Shown in pieces: positions 55,555 to 63,066 of a stretch of 64,000 nt of DNA. The translations under genes were made by a program, and so were the position numbers. Source of the stretch: Pontibacter sp. E15-1. Its GTDB lineage: Bacteria; Bacteroidota; Bacteroidia; Cytophagales; Hymenobacteraceae. The number at the start of each line of letters is the position of its first letter. Position 1 is the stretch's first letter. The DNA lies in NCBI RefSeq assembly GCF_022601975.1, contig NZ_JAKVIR010000019.1, positions 1-64,000 on the forward strand. The letters run 5' to 3'. Under the pieces are notes generated by a model, which did not search any database, was not told the origin of the DNA, and saw nothing but the letters and a program-made list of their open reading frames with translations.

Positions 55555-56115
55555 TTGGCGGCTACCGCCCGATGTCTTGGCCGCCGCTCCGCCCTTTTTC
55601 TCGCTCACTCGGTAGGCGCTGGCGTGATTGCGCAGCAGCTCCTTCTGTTCCTCTTTGAGCTCCCTGCGCCTGAGTTGGAGGACACGTCCGTTTTCTCTTC
55701 TGTGGCTAATTTGAAGCGCTCCTGCGCGCTTTGCTCGCATCGAGATGGTGTTGAGTGTCCAGCGCCGTACAGTGCGGCAAATCGCTTAATGCGGCCTCCT
55801 GCACCCGCGGCCGCTGACACATGTGCCAGCCCTCTGAGTTGTAGACTGCCGTGCTTCTCTATTCCCTGACTCATCTCCACTTTGTTGCCCCCTAGCTACC
55901 AGATCGCCCCTCTACCAGGGGCCACCACCACCGCGTGCAGGTGCGGGGGCTTCTCGTCCAGGTGCAGCACCAGGTTCTCCTTGCCCAACACCTATACTAC
56001 GAACTGGTGGTCAGCCTTCAGCCAGCCCTTCATCTGCCTCAATCGCTTTGATGCCCGCATGGGGCACGATGTATGGGGCAGGGGCGAAGGGCTGCTTCAA
56101 GCGCCGCCTTGAGCA
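55555..56115 (-). pseudogene. decayed MobV/Mob_Pre-type relaxase
   Basis: On the minus strand one frame reads KGWLKADHQFVV, a TAG, then VLGKENLVLHLDEKPPHLHA followed by VVVAP. HLDEKxPHLHAxVVP is the metal-binding motif of MobV-type relaxases, which nick plasmid DNA at oriT. Further along, frames give RRRELKEEQKELLRNHASAY, typical of the coiled-coil C-terminal part of these enzymes. Several stops, frameshifts and missing residues show it is dead, and the N-terminal domain is largely gone. Boundaries are approximate. Confidence 0.65.
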
Positions 56116-56224
56116 TGGGTGTAACTGCAGGTAGGCTCCTTTTTACCGCGAGTAGCAAAGCGCAAGGCGCAAATTAATTGTCAACCGATACTTAACCAGA
56201 AATACATATTATTTAATACATAAT

Positions 56225-56329
56225 ATGTATTACGTTTTACGTATTACACTTTACGTATTACACTTTACGTATTACACTTTACGTTTTACGTATTACACTT
56301 TACGTATTATGTAAAACGTAAAGTGTGTT
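56225..56329. repeat. array of fifteen 7-bp units
   Basis: The 105 bp can be read as consecutive heptamers: ATGTATT, ACGTTTT, then ACGTATT alternating with ACACTTT (three pairs), ACGTTTT, ACGTATT, ACACTTT, ACGTATT, ATGTAAA, ACGTAAA, GTGTGTT. Pairs make a 14-bp period. ACACTTTACGTTTTAC at 56274-56289 has its exact complement at 56311-56326. The array lies just upstream of the relaxase remnant, so oriT/mob control is possible; an iteron or centromere role is the alternative. Confidence 0.75.
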
Positions 56330-56530
56330 TTTTAAGCTCATTCGCGCAAATCACGCGTTTTAAATTGAATCACCGGCTGGCAAGTTCATTCTCTTTTTCC
56401 AACAGCGCCAGCATTTGCCTTTCCTGTTAAAAGCTAATATTTTATCGGCCTGCCCAAAAGCATGATTTTTCCCCTTGTGTGGAAAGACCGTCGTGATTTG
56501 TGTCTCTAAAGCAGCTCCGGGATTTGGATT

Positions 56531-56565
56531 GCAAGATGTGTTTTGAGTAACTCAAAACCTCTTGC
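56531..56565. repeat. nested palindrome, possible oriT element
   Basis: GTTTTGAGT and ACTCAAAAC flank one A (56540-56558), within an outer pair GCAAGA/TCTTGC (56531-56536 and 56560-56565). Another pair, AAAATAAC/GTTATTTT, follows at about 56595-56620. The site is directly upstream of a mobilisation-type small gene and near a relaxase remnant, where an oriT would be expected. Confidence 0.4.
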
Positions 56566-56640
56566 CATGACCCGGCTCCGCCGGAACATGGGAGAAAATA
56601 ACTCGCGACTCGTTATTTTTTGGCACTTGGAAAAATGCCA

Positions 56641-56907
56641 ATGGGAAATGAGAAGAAAGGCAAAGGCGGCAGGCCCAAAATGAACCCAAACAAGAAACGA
56701 AGCGTCAGTGTTATGCTTTGTTTCACCGCCGCAGAGCATGCAAAGCTGATGGAGGAAATAGCAGAATCGAACTGCAGCGAGCTTGCAGATTACCCCCGGG
56801 GAAAGCCCAAAATGCGGGAGGACAGGTTCATCTATAACCCGCGCAAGGTACTCAACGAGTTGGAGGCAATAGGAAAAGAAGCCGGGGCCATCAGTAAAAA
56901 ACATTAA
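56641..56907 (+). CDS. MobC-like small DNA-binding protein
   Basis: This is an 88-residue basic protein. GGRPKMNPNKKRSVSVMLCF followed by TAAEHAKLMEEIAES gives the start of a ribbon-helix-helix fold as in plasmid mobilisation accessory proteins (MobC type), which help the relaxase at oriT; the end reads YNPRKVLNELEAIGKEAGAI. I chose ATG 56641; ATG 56635 and TTG 56620 are also in frame. Its likely partner, the relaxase on the other strand, is decayed. The family call is tentative. Confidence 0.55.
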   Translation: MGNEKKGKGGRPKMNPNKKRSVSVMLCFTAAEHAKLMEEIAESNCSELADYPRGKPKMREDRFIYNPRKVLNELEAIGKEAGAISKKH

Positions 56908-56933
56908 CCAACTTGCCTAGCATGGCAACTGTA

Positions 56934-57104
56934 TGAAGAAGAACAGCCTGGTAAAGCCGCAGGTGATCGCGCAGCACGCCGTGCAGCTCAGGAAGCTTAC
57001 CGAGGCAGAGATACACATGCGGAAGGTCATCCGCGGGTTTTTTAAGGGAGGGGAGGAGGACGTGCTGACGAGGCCTTCTCCGGGGGCTGCCTCAGCCCGA
57101 TAGC
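56934..57104 (+). CDS. possible small protein, 56 aa
   Basis: The ATG frame gives MKKNSLVKPQVIAQHAVQLR, then KLTEAEIHMRKVIRGFFKGG and a short tail. It starts 26 bp after the MobC-like gene on the same strand, with a basic and helical composition. No family is recognised; its end overlaps the convergent gene by 13 bp. Confidence 0.4.
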
Positions 57105-57556
57105 CTGTTGCTTTGCTCATAGACGCACGTCCAGCCGTCGCCGTCAAAGAGCTGGTTGCGCACCGGGGCCCCGCTTGCGGCCGCCCTTCGGCTCAGGATC
57201 CGCCCGATGACCGGCATCTGCCGCCCGGCCAGTTCCTCGGCCGCGGGCCTGCCGGTCACATCGTCCCAATGGTCGAAGAAGCCCTCCACCTCCCAGTTGG
57301 AGTTGATGCCGAAGGCCCACTGGCGAACCCGCAGCGCCTCCCCCTCCCAGAGCCTGGTGACGCGGAGGCGGAAGTCCACCCCCTTGGCGCCCCTGTCCTT
57401 TCTGACGAAGGCGCGCACGCTGTCGCGCCCGTAGAGGGAGAGGTCCTCCAGCAGTTGCTCGATGACACAGGAGAGCTCCTCGTTCTCCAGGTGGACAGGG
57501 TAAAGCTTCTGGCCGCCCCTTGTCATCTGCTCGTTTCTGATGATGCCTTTTCTCAT
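57092..57556 (-). CDS. hypothetical protein, 154 aa
   Basis: This is an ATG-started GC-rich frame with strong third-position GC, giving a soluble alpha/beta protein. Segments include QKLYPVHLENEELSCVIEQL, RDSVRAFVRKDRGAKGVDFR and WAFGINSNWEVEGFFDHWDD. No family is recognised. It lies among plasmid-type genes and is followed in the operon sense by nothing clear; the gene at 57622-57855 is upstream on the same strand. It is probably a plasmid accessory protein of unknown role. Confidence 0.55.
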   Translation of the reverse strand: MRKGIIRNEQMTRGGQKLYPVHLENEELSCVIEQLLEDLSLYGRDSVRAFVRKDRGAKGVDFRLRVTRLWEGEALRVRQWAFGINSNWEVEGFFDHWDDVTGRPAAEELAGRQMPVIGRILSRRAAASGAPVRNQLFDGDGWTCVYEQSNRLSG

Positions 57557-57621
57557 GCGATGCTCTTTTTTATGGTGCCGGCGCAGCGCCCGGTCCTGTG
57601 CCTGGGCCGCCGGCAGGGCGT

Positions 57622-57855
57622 TTACCGCACCTCGTTGAGGAACCTCTCAAAGAGGGCAAGCAGTTTTTGGCAGTCCTTTTCGGTCAGCCGCTGATTGCCC
57701 GTCCCCGACAGCACCTCATGGAGCTTGTTGCTGAGCGTCTGTTTGGAGTGCTTCTGGTTGGGGAACAGGTCATCGGCTATGGCCGCGTTGTTTATGTAGC
57801 GGTGTGTCAGCAGTTTCTTTGCGTTCATCTCGGAGTTTCTTATCAGGTTTGCCAT
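57622..57855 (-). CDS. hypothetical small helical protein, 77 aa
   Basis: MANLIRNSEMNAKKLLTHRY is followed by INNAAIADDLFPNQKHSKQT and LSNKLHEVLSGTGNQRLTEK. The pattern (AIADDLF, then QTLSNKLHEV) suggests a lambda-repressor-like helix-turn-helix of the phage/plasmid kind, but this is not certain. It is divergent from the XRE gene, with 94 bp between, and upstream of the 154-residue gene on the same strand. Confidence 0.55.
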   Translation of the reverse strand: MANLIRNSEMNAKKLLTHRYINNAAIADDLFPNQKHSKQTLSNKLHEVLSGTGNQRLTEKDCQKLLALFERFLNEVR

Positions 57856-57949
57856 ATATTATACTATGTATAATATAATATGTTTATTTTAAAAGGTAAA
57901 ATATAAGAGCGCTTGTTCGGACTTTTCGGGAAAACCGCAATATCAGGAC

Positions 57950-58183
57950 ATGGAAAGAGATTCGACGGACCTTAGGCTCCGGGCCATCGGGGAGAGAATC
58001 AGGCAGCTGCGGGTGGAGCGGGGCTACAGTTCTTACGAAAACTTCGCCTTTGACAACGGCCTGCCGCGCGTGGGCTACGGGCGGCACGAAAAGGGGGCCA
58101 ACCTAACCATGGCCAGCCTGCTGCGCATCCTCGACATCCACGGGGTCACGCTCCGGGAGTTCTTCTCTGGTTTGGACATTTGA
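57950..58183 (+). CDS. XRE family helix-turn-helix protein
   Basis: This is a 77-residue protein that is almost all one HTH_3 domain: AIGERIRQLRVERGYSSYEN, then FAFDNGLPRVGYGRHEKGAN and LTMASLLRILDIHGVTLREF. It is likely a DNA-binding regulator, probably of its own promoter and of the divergent small gene. It has the GC-rich codon use of its neighbours. Confidence 0.8.
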   Translation: MERDSTDLRLRAIGERIRQLRVERGYSSYENFAFDNGLPRVGYGRHEKGANLTMASLLRILDIHGVTLREFFSGLDI

Positions 58184-58414
58184 TTCTGTGTCTGTGGGGG
58201 AGGCACAGAAGGGAAAAGGGTGAGGGCCGCTCTCTGTCCTGTGCCCTTACCCTAGATTTCCTTTTCCGGGGAGCAAAGGCGGCTCGGCCAACCCAGGATC
58301 CCTTGCCTTTGAAGCGCGGCCCCTTTAGAGAGTGCTGGCCAAGATGTTCATCAAACTGCCCGATTGCCTGTGCTGCTGCGATTACAGGCAGTGTTCAATA
58401 AGTATTTTAATATA

Positions 58415-59337
58415 GAAGCTGTTTAGAGTTTTAAGAACTTCCAAAGAATTAGGTAGGTAAAAGTGTTTGGAAAGACATCTTGAACCTAAACCTAATTCGA
58501 TGGAAGTCATAAGCGAAGATAGCATTAACCGCTGGATTTTGCCTCACCTGAGTATGGGCAAAAGAGGGTCTAAACTGCAGGCTAAGGCCGCCGAGATCGT
58601 TTCAGCCATTCTCTACAGGCTTAAAACGGGCTGCCAGTGGCGGGAGCTTCCGACAAAAGAGTTCTTTTCGGGCAGGCGCCTGAGTTGGCAGGGGGTGTAC
58701 CACCATTTCAGGAAGTGGTCGGCCGACGGCAGCCTGAGAAGCGTCTGGACAGGGCTGCTCAGGAGCCAGCGCAGGCTGCTCAACCTCTCCTCGGTGCAGT
58801 TGGACGGGAGTCAGACCGTCTGCAAGAACGGAGGGGAGCATGTGAGCTATCAGGCCAGGAAGGCCGCCCAGAGCTGCAACAGCCTGTTTCTCTCTGACAG
58901 CAAGGGGCTCATGCTGGCCTGCAGCGGGCCGATCGCAGGAGCGCATCATGACCTGTTTGAAATAGAGCAGGTCATGGCCGAGCTGTGCGGGCTATTGGCA
59001 GAGGCGGGCATCGAGACAGAGGGCCTGTTCCTCAACGCTGACGCGGGCTTTGACTCCCAAGCCTTCAGGAGCCTGTGCTCGGAGATGAAGATCGAGGCAA
59101 ACGTTGCCTTTAACCCCAGAAACGGGGGAGGGAATGGAGAGTATGTTTATTTTGACGAGGAGCTCTTTAAAAACAGGACCGTCATTGAGCATGCAAACGC
59201 CTGGCTCGACGGCTTCAAGGCCCTGCTCATACGCTTTGAGACAAAGGCACAGCACTGGCTGGACCTGCACTTACTGGCTTTTACTGTGCTCTTTATCCGG
59301 AAAATAAGTAAAATTGAAAAACGCTAAACAGCTTCAT
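58415..59337 (+). mobile_element. IS5-family insertion sequence
   Basis: The element is 923 bp long with terminal inverted repeats GAAGCTGTTTAG (58415-58426) and the complement at 59326-59337. The triplet ATA flanks both ends (58412-58414 and 59338-59340), a 3-bp target duplication as made by the IS1031/ISL2-like subgroups. It holds one intact transposase gene and so may be active. Confidence 0.85.
58500..59327 (+). CDS. IS5 family transposase
   Basis: This is a 275-residue DDE transposase. The N-terminal DUF4096-like part reads AILYRLKTGCQWRELPTKEF, then GVYHHFRKWSADGSLRSVW. The catalytic residues are in VQLDGSQTVCK (D), FLNADAGFDSQAF (D) and RTVIEHANAWLDGFKALLIR (E). The start ATG at 58500 (MEVISEDSINRW) is preferred to a TTG at 58467. 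The frame is intact and the gene fills the element. Confidence 0.92.
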   Translation: MEVISEDSINRWILPHLSMGKRGSKLQAKAAEIVSAILYRLKTGCQWRELPTKEFFSGRRLSWQGVYHHFRKWSADGSLRSVWTGLLRSQRRLLNLSSVQLDGSQTVCKNGGEHVSYQARKAAQSCNSLFLSDSKGLMLACSGPIAGAHHDLFEIEQVMAELCGLLAEAGIETEGLFLNADAGFDSQAFRSLCSEMKIEANVAFNPRNGGGNGEYVYFDEELFKNRTVIEHANAWLDGFKALLIRFETKAQHWLDLHLLAFTVLFIRKISKIEKR

Positions 59338-59469
59338 AAATAATCGATAGTCAAGTGTTATTTCACATTCACTGATCTCCGGCCACAGGTATATAACGCC
59401 TCTACTTGGGAGTTGACAAGGAGTGAGAATGTGACATTTTTGTAACTAACCTTTTACCATATACCTTCC

Positions 59470-59838
59470 ATGTCACAGGACCAATTCTCTGAGATCACAA
59501 CGCTTATCCAGCAAGCCAGGAGCAATGCGCTGAGCGCCGTCAACACGGAACTGATCAATTCTGTATTGGCAGGTGGGGGAGTACATCAGCAGGCGGATTG
59601 CCACCGCCAGTTGGGGCGAGAAAACGGTTGATAAGCTTGCCGCCTCTTAAAAAGAAACCACCCAGAGCTGAAAGGCTTCAACCAGAAGGGGCTCTATCGT
59701 ATGAAGCAATTCTATGACACCTACTCTAGAAGTTATTTAGCGCCATCGTCAAGGGAAAAATCACAAACAGCCGAAGATCAGGGTTCTCAGATTGTGTCAT
59801 CGGCAATTACACAATCTGAGAACCCTGATCTTCGGGAA
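59470..59838 (+). pseudogene. truncated second copy of the DUF1016/YhcG gene
   Basis: The ATG at 59470 starts SQDQFSEITTLIQQARSNAL, nearly the same as the intact gene at 13928-15013. An extra T near 59560 (AATTCTGTATTGG against AATCTGTACTGG) and further changes near 59643 break the frame; later codons read GLYRMKQFYDTYSRSYLAPS. The copy ends in the linker, after a long palindrome, and the nuclease domain is missing. Confidence 0.8.
59771..59835. repeat. 27-bp-arm palindrome in the truncated DUF1016 copy
   Basis: The arms 59771-59797 and 59809-59835 are exact complements (starting CCGAAGATCAGGG), around CATCGGCAATT. The inner ATTGTGT...ACACAAT equals the core of the palindrome in the intact gene at 14667-14693. 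Confidence 0.8.
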
Positions 59839-59935
59839 GCAGAAAAAGAAAACCTTTATTCGTATATTTCGATATTGATTCTCGGTAGGCGATACCCCTG
59901 CTTGCCTGTAGTTTCTGACACTTCTTAGCTTCGCC

Positions 59936-61972
59936 ATGGTCCAATCTGTACGAACAGCGATTCTTACGCTCCTTCTGCTTTCTTTTGCACTTCTGGCCTA
60001 CAGTCAGAAGTGGGAGTGGGCCCGAAGCGCCGGTAGCTCCGGTTTTGACAAAGGAGTGTCCGTGGCGGTTGATGCGGCGGGCAACAACTATATGGCTGGT
60101 GAATTCGAGGGTACGATTGCATTTGGCGGCTTCACCCTGAGAAGCGCAGGAGGGACAGATATCTTCCTCGTCAAACACGACGCGCATGGGAGGGTGCTGT
60201 GGGCCAAACAAGCAGGCGGTACCGGGGGTGAGAGTGTCAGAGGCATCGCAGTAAACACGGTGGGGGAGGTCTATATTACGGGAGGCTTTCTGCAGCCCAT
60301 CAGCTTCGGGAGTATCACGCTTGTCAGCGGCGTCAACTATAACGACGGGTATGGCAGCCTTTACAATGTCTTCGTCGCCAAGTTTAACGCCAGTGGCGGC
60401 ATAGCCTGGGCCGTGAATCCGGTTGGCAACCGGATTCACGGCCAGAGCATTGGGGTAGACGCCGCCGGCAACGCGTATGTCACCGGAACTTACCATTCCA
60501 AGGCCGTTTTTGGCAAGACCACGCTGGAGCCCTCTCTGTTTGCCTACGACAATTCCTTTATCGTTAAGTATGACGCCAGCGGCAGGCAGGTGTGGGCAAA
60601 GAGTATCGGGGGAAACTGCTATAGCGCCGCGATCAGGGTAGAGGCGTCAGGAAACTTCTTCCTGACGGGTCGCTTCACCATTTATGCTGAATTCGGTGCT
60701 GCCAAACTAGAGTCGGCCTACGGCACCGCCGTGTTCGTGGCCAAGTACGATAGGGACGGCCGGGGGCTGTGGGCAAGCCAGGGGGACGGTACCGGTAGCA
60801 GCCTCGTGAACGACATTGCTTTCGACGCGGCGGGCAACAGCTACGTGACAGGCTATTTTACATACGACATCGCCTTCGGGGCGGAATCGTTGGCCAGTGC
60901 CGGTAAAATAGATGCATTTGTGGCAAAGCACTCCCCCCGGGCGCCCACGGTGGTGCTGGGCGTTTTGCCGGCTTCCGCTCTTTGTGCCGGTTCTCCGGCC
61001 GAGGTACCGTTTGTCTACACCGGCTCATTTGCCGCAGACAACGTCTTTACTATACAGCTCTCAGACGCTGCGGGCTCCTTCGCCTCACCCCTGGCTATTG
61101 GGAGCGGGACGATAAACCCAATAGCTGTTGCCATCCCGGCCTCTGTGCCCCCCGGCAGCAGCTACCGGATGCGGGTGGTGGCTGACATGCCGTCCGTGGT
61201 GAGTGGGGAGATGGGCGCCAACTTGACGATCGCCGCTGTGCCGGAAGTCGCAGCCGGAGCCGATGAAGCGGTCTGCGTCGGGGCAGGCGCCTTCGCCTTA
61301 AGTGGTTTCAGTCCGGCGGGCGGCACCTGGTCGGGCGAGGGGGTGAGCGCCGTTGGTGTCTTTGATCCGTCGAAGGTAGCGTCAGGCCCCTATACACTTA
61401 CTTACACCGTGCGTTCGGGGAGCTGCAGCAGCAGCGCCTCCAAAACCGTGACTGTGGGCGCGCTGCCGATTTTGGTTGCTGCGGCTGTGCCGACGGCCTG
61501 TAGTGGGAAGCTGGGAGTCGCCGGGTTCGCCCCGCTTACAGTCAGCTTCACGAACGTCACGTCAGGAGCGACGCGCTACCTCTGGGATTTCGGCGATGGA
61601 GCCACTTCCACTGAGCAGGCGCCCAGCCACCTCTATAGCGAGAGCGGCACCTACCGGGTGGCGCTGACTGCCTATAATGGCGATGGCTGCCCTCAGGGCG
61701 CGCAAGTGGCAGAAGTGACGGTAGAGAGCCGGCAACAGATCCCCAATATTATCACTCCGAATGGCGACGGCATGAATGAAGCCTTTGTAGTGGAGGTGTC
61801 CTGCCTTCCCTTGGAACTGCAGGTATACAGCCGCTCGGGCCGGTTGGTCCTCCAGAAGCACGGTTACCAGAATGATTGGAGCGGAGAAGGGCTAGCGAAT
61901 GGCACGTACTATTACCTTCTGCGCGATGCAGGTGGCGTGACCTGGAAAGGATGGGTGGAAGTTCTCAGGTAG
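59936..61972 (+). CDS. secreted SBBP-repeat/PKD protein with T9SS type B sorting domain
   Basis: This is a 678-residue protein. The signal peptide ends near residue 23 (LLAYSQ). Residues about 25-330 are SBBP-like beta-propeller repeats (SVAVDAAGNNYMAGEFEGTI, GVDAAGNAYVTGTYHS, AFDAAGNSYVTGYFTY). Two Ig-like segments follow, then a PKD domain (about 540-600; YLWDFGDGATSTEQAPSHLY). The last 80 residues (NIITPNGDGMNEAFVVEV ... SGEGLANGTYYYLLRD) form the gliding-motility-associated type B sorting domain, so it should be exported by the type IX system and placed on the cell surface. It stands alone. A perfect palindrome lies inside the third repeat (60409-60443). Confidence 0.9.
   Translation: MVQSVRTAILTLLLLSFALLAYSQKWEWARSAGSSGFDKGVSVAVDAAGNNYMAGEFEGTIAFGGFTLRSAGGTDIFLVKHDAHGRVLWAKQAGGTGGESVRGIAVNTVGEVYITGGFLQPISFGSITLVSGVNYNDGYGSLYNVFVAKFNASGGIAWAVNPVGNRIHGQSIGVDAAGNAYVTGTYHSKAVFGKTTLEPSLFAYDNSFIVKYDASGRQVWAKSIGGNCYSAAIRVEASGNFFLTGRFTIYAEFGAAKLESAYGTAVFVAKYDRDGRGLWASQGDGTGSSLVNDIAFDAAGNSYVTGYFTYDIAFGAESLASAGKIDAFVAKHSPRAPTVVLGVLPASALCAGSPAEVPFVYTGSFAADNVFTIQLSDAAGSFASPLAIGSGTINPIAVAIPASVPPGSSYRMRVVADMPSVVSGEMGANLTIAAVPEVAAGADEAVCVGAGAFALSGFSPAGGTWSGEGVSAVGVFDPSKVASGPYTLTYTVRSGSCSSSASKTVTVGALPILVAAAVPTACSGKLGVAGFAPLTVSFTNVTSGATRYLWDFGDGATSTEQAPSHLYSESGTYRVALTAYNGDGCPQGAQVAEVTVESRQQIPNIITPNGDGMNEAFVVEVSCLPLELQVYSRSGRLVLQKHGYQNDWSGEGLANGTYYYLLRDAGGVTWKGWVEVLR
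60409..60443. repeat. 16-bp-arm palindrome inside the T9SS gene
   Basis: GGCCGTGAATCCGGTT and its exact complement flank GGC, encoding AVNPVGNRIHGQ. In the other repeats of this protein the corresponding residues differ, so the palindrome is not needed to keep the fold. Confidence 0.75.
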
Positions 61973-61994
61973 ATGCGCCTTAATAGGCTTTGTT

Positions 61995-62032
61995 CTAGAT
62001 GCTTTAATATATTTATATATTAAAGCATCTAG
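61995..62032 (+). terminator. 17-bp-arm hairpin after the T9SS gene
   Basis: CTAGATGCTTTAATATA and its exact complement flank TTTA, 22 bp after the stop. There is no long T run, but placement suggests a terminator or 3' stabilising hairpin. Confidence 0.5.
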
Positions 62033-62287
62033 TCCTATAATTTACCTTATGTTAAGTACAAACTTTCTAGAACAGAAAATTTTAGAAAGCTGCCTACTCA
62101 AAAAGATTCTTAGATCTTCCGAAGCATCTCCACACACGTAAGTCGGCCTTAAAATAAATGCATGGTTACTCCCTTGGCAGCTACAGTAAAGGTACTGTCC
62201 AATTGCCCTTTTGGTGCAAAGGATTCCATTCAAGTTAAATTAGACTCGTCGGGTACAGCACTCTTGAAACCGCTTTTGCCTCAATCC
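62033..62287. other. intergenic region between convergent genes
   Basis: No gene is visible. A short inverted pair CTTTCTA/TAGAAAG lies at 62063-62089. Confidence 0.35.
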
Positions 62288-62797
62288 CTACTCATCAGAG
62301 GAGCTAAGCATTTTCTTAGCACTACCCATGACAGTGGGGGCAATAACAGCTGCGGAGGAAACAATCAAAGCTGCGCCTGTGAGACAGTAAATGCAGATTT
62401 TCTTCTGCTTAAAGAACATTCTGTAGGTCATCTTCACCGCACCCATCGCATGTCCCATGGATACTGCTCCCAACAACAGATCAAACACTGGCTTTCTGCC
62501 CGACTTCTCGCTTCCCCCGGCTGTGGCCAAAGCCATTTTAACAGAGAACAGCAAGTTGCTAACTACGGCATCAGGTAACCCCATTTTAAAAGCCGCTTTG
62601 GAGGTATTGACGGCTAGGGTGTCAAACACCTCCGGGTACGGGATGTCGGGTAATCTCCTGACCACGCCTGACTGCAGTAAAGAGACTAGGTTAAAGTCTG
62701 CCATACCAATTGCTGACAGCAGCATCAGCTGTCTTCTTCTGTCCATACCCTCTGAGTGGTCTTTACGGAGTGCGTCTCTAATTTCAGCTGCTTTCAT
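62288..62797 (-). CDS. vitamin K epoxide reductase (VKOR) family protein
   Basis: This is a 169-residue membrane protein. RRRQLMLLSAIGMADFNLVS, PVFDLLLGAVSMGHAMGAVK and FKQKKICIYCLTGAALIVSS match a VKOR-type domain with the redox pair CIYC near residue 135. VKOR-like proteins reoxidise DsbA-like partners using quinones. A second Cys pair seen in full VKORs is not obvious, so this may be a reduced form. It is divergent from the GH15 gene and has no thioredoxin-like partner in view. Confidence 0.65.
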   Translation of the reverse strand: MKAAEIRDALRKDHSEGMDRRRQLMLLSAIGMADFNLVSLLQSGVVRRLPDIPYPEVFDTLAVNTSKAAFKMGLPDAVVSNLLFSVKMALATAGGSEKSGRKPVFDLLLGAVSMGHAMGAVKMTYRMFFKQKKICIYCLTGAALIVSSAAVIAPTVMGSAKKMLSSSDE

Positions 62798-63066
62798 AGT
62801 TTTTAGTATTGTAGATCAAAGAAGTAAAATTACTTGTTCATCATGAGTCAGGCCTTCATTCTAAATCATTACCTCACCGAAGGGTAATACCTCAAGGCAA
62901 AGACTCTGACTCCATGAACTTAAATGTTTTAGCATACACTTAAATAAAGTTACGTAGCAAAGCTATATCTGTTTTAGATTCCTTTTCAGATACCCCGTAT
63001 GTCTAAAGCAACAGTTATAATGATCTATAGCTTGTTTTAACACTCTACCATAAAATAAGACGATGC

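Noticed and set aside
56225..56329. The heptamer array considered as a CRISPR
   Set aside because: The units are 7 bp, contiguous and without unique spacers, and there are no cas genes in the window.
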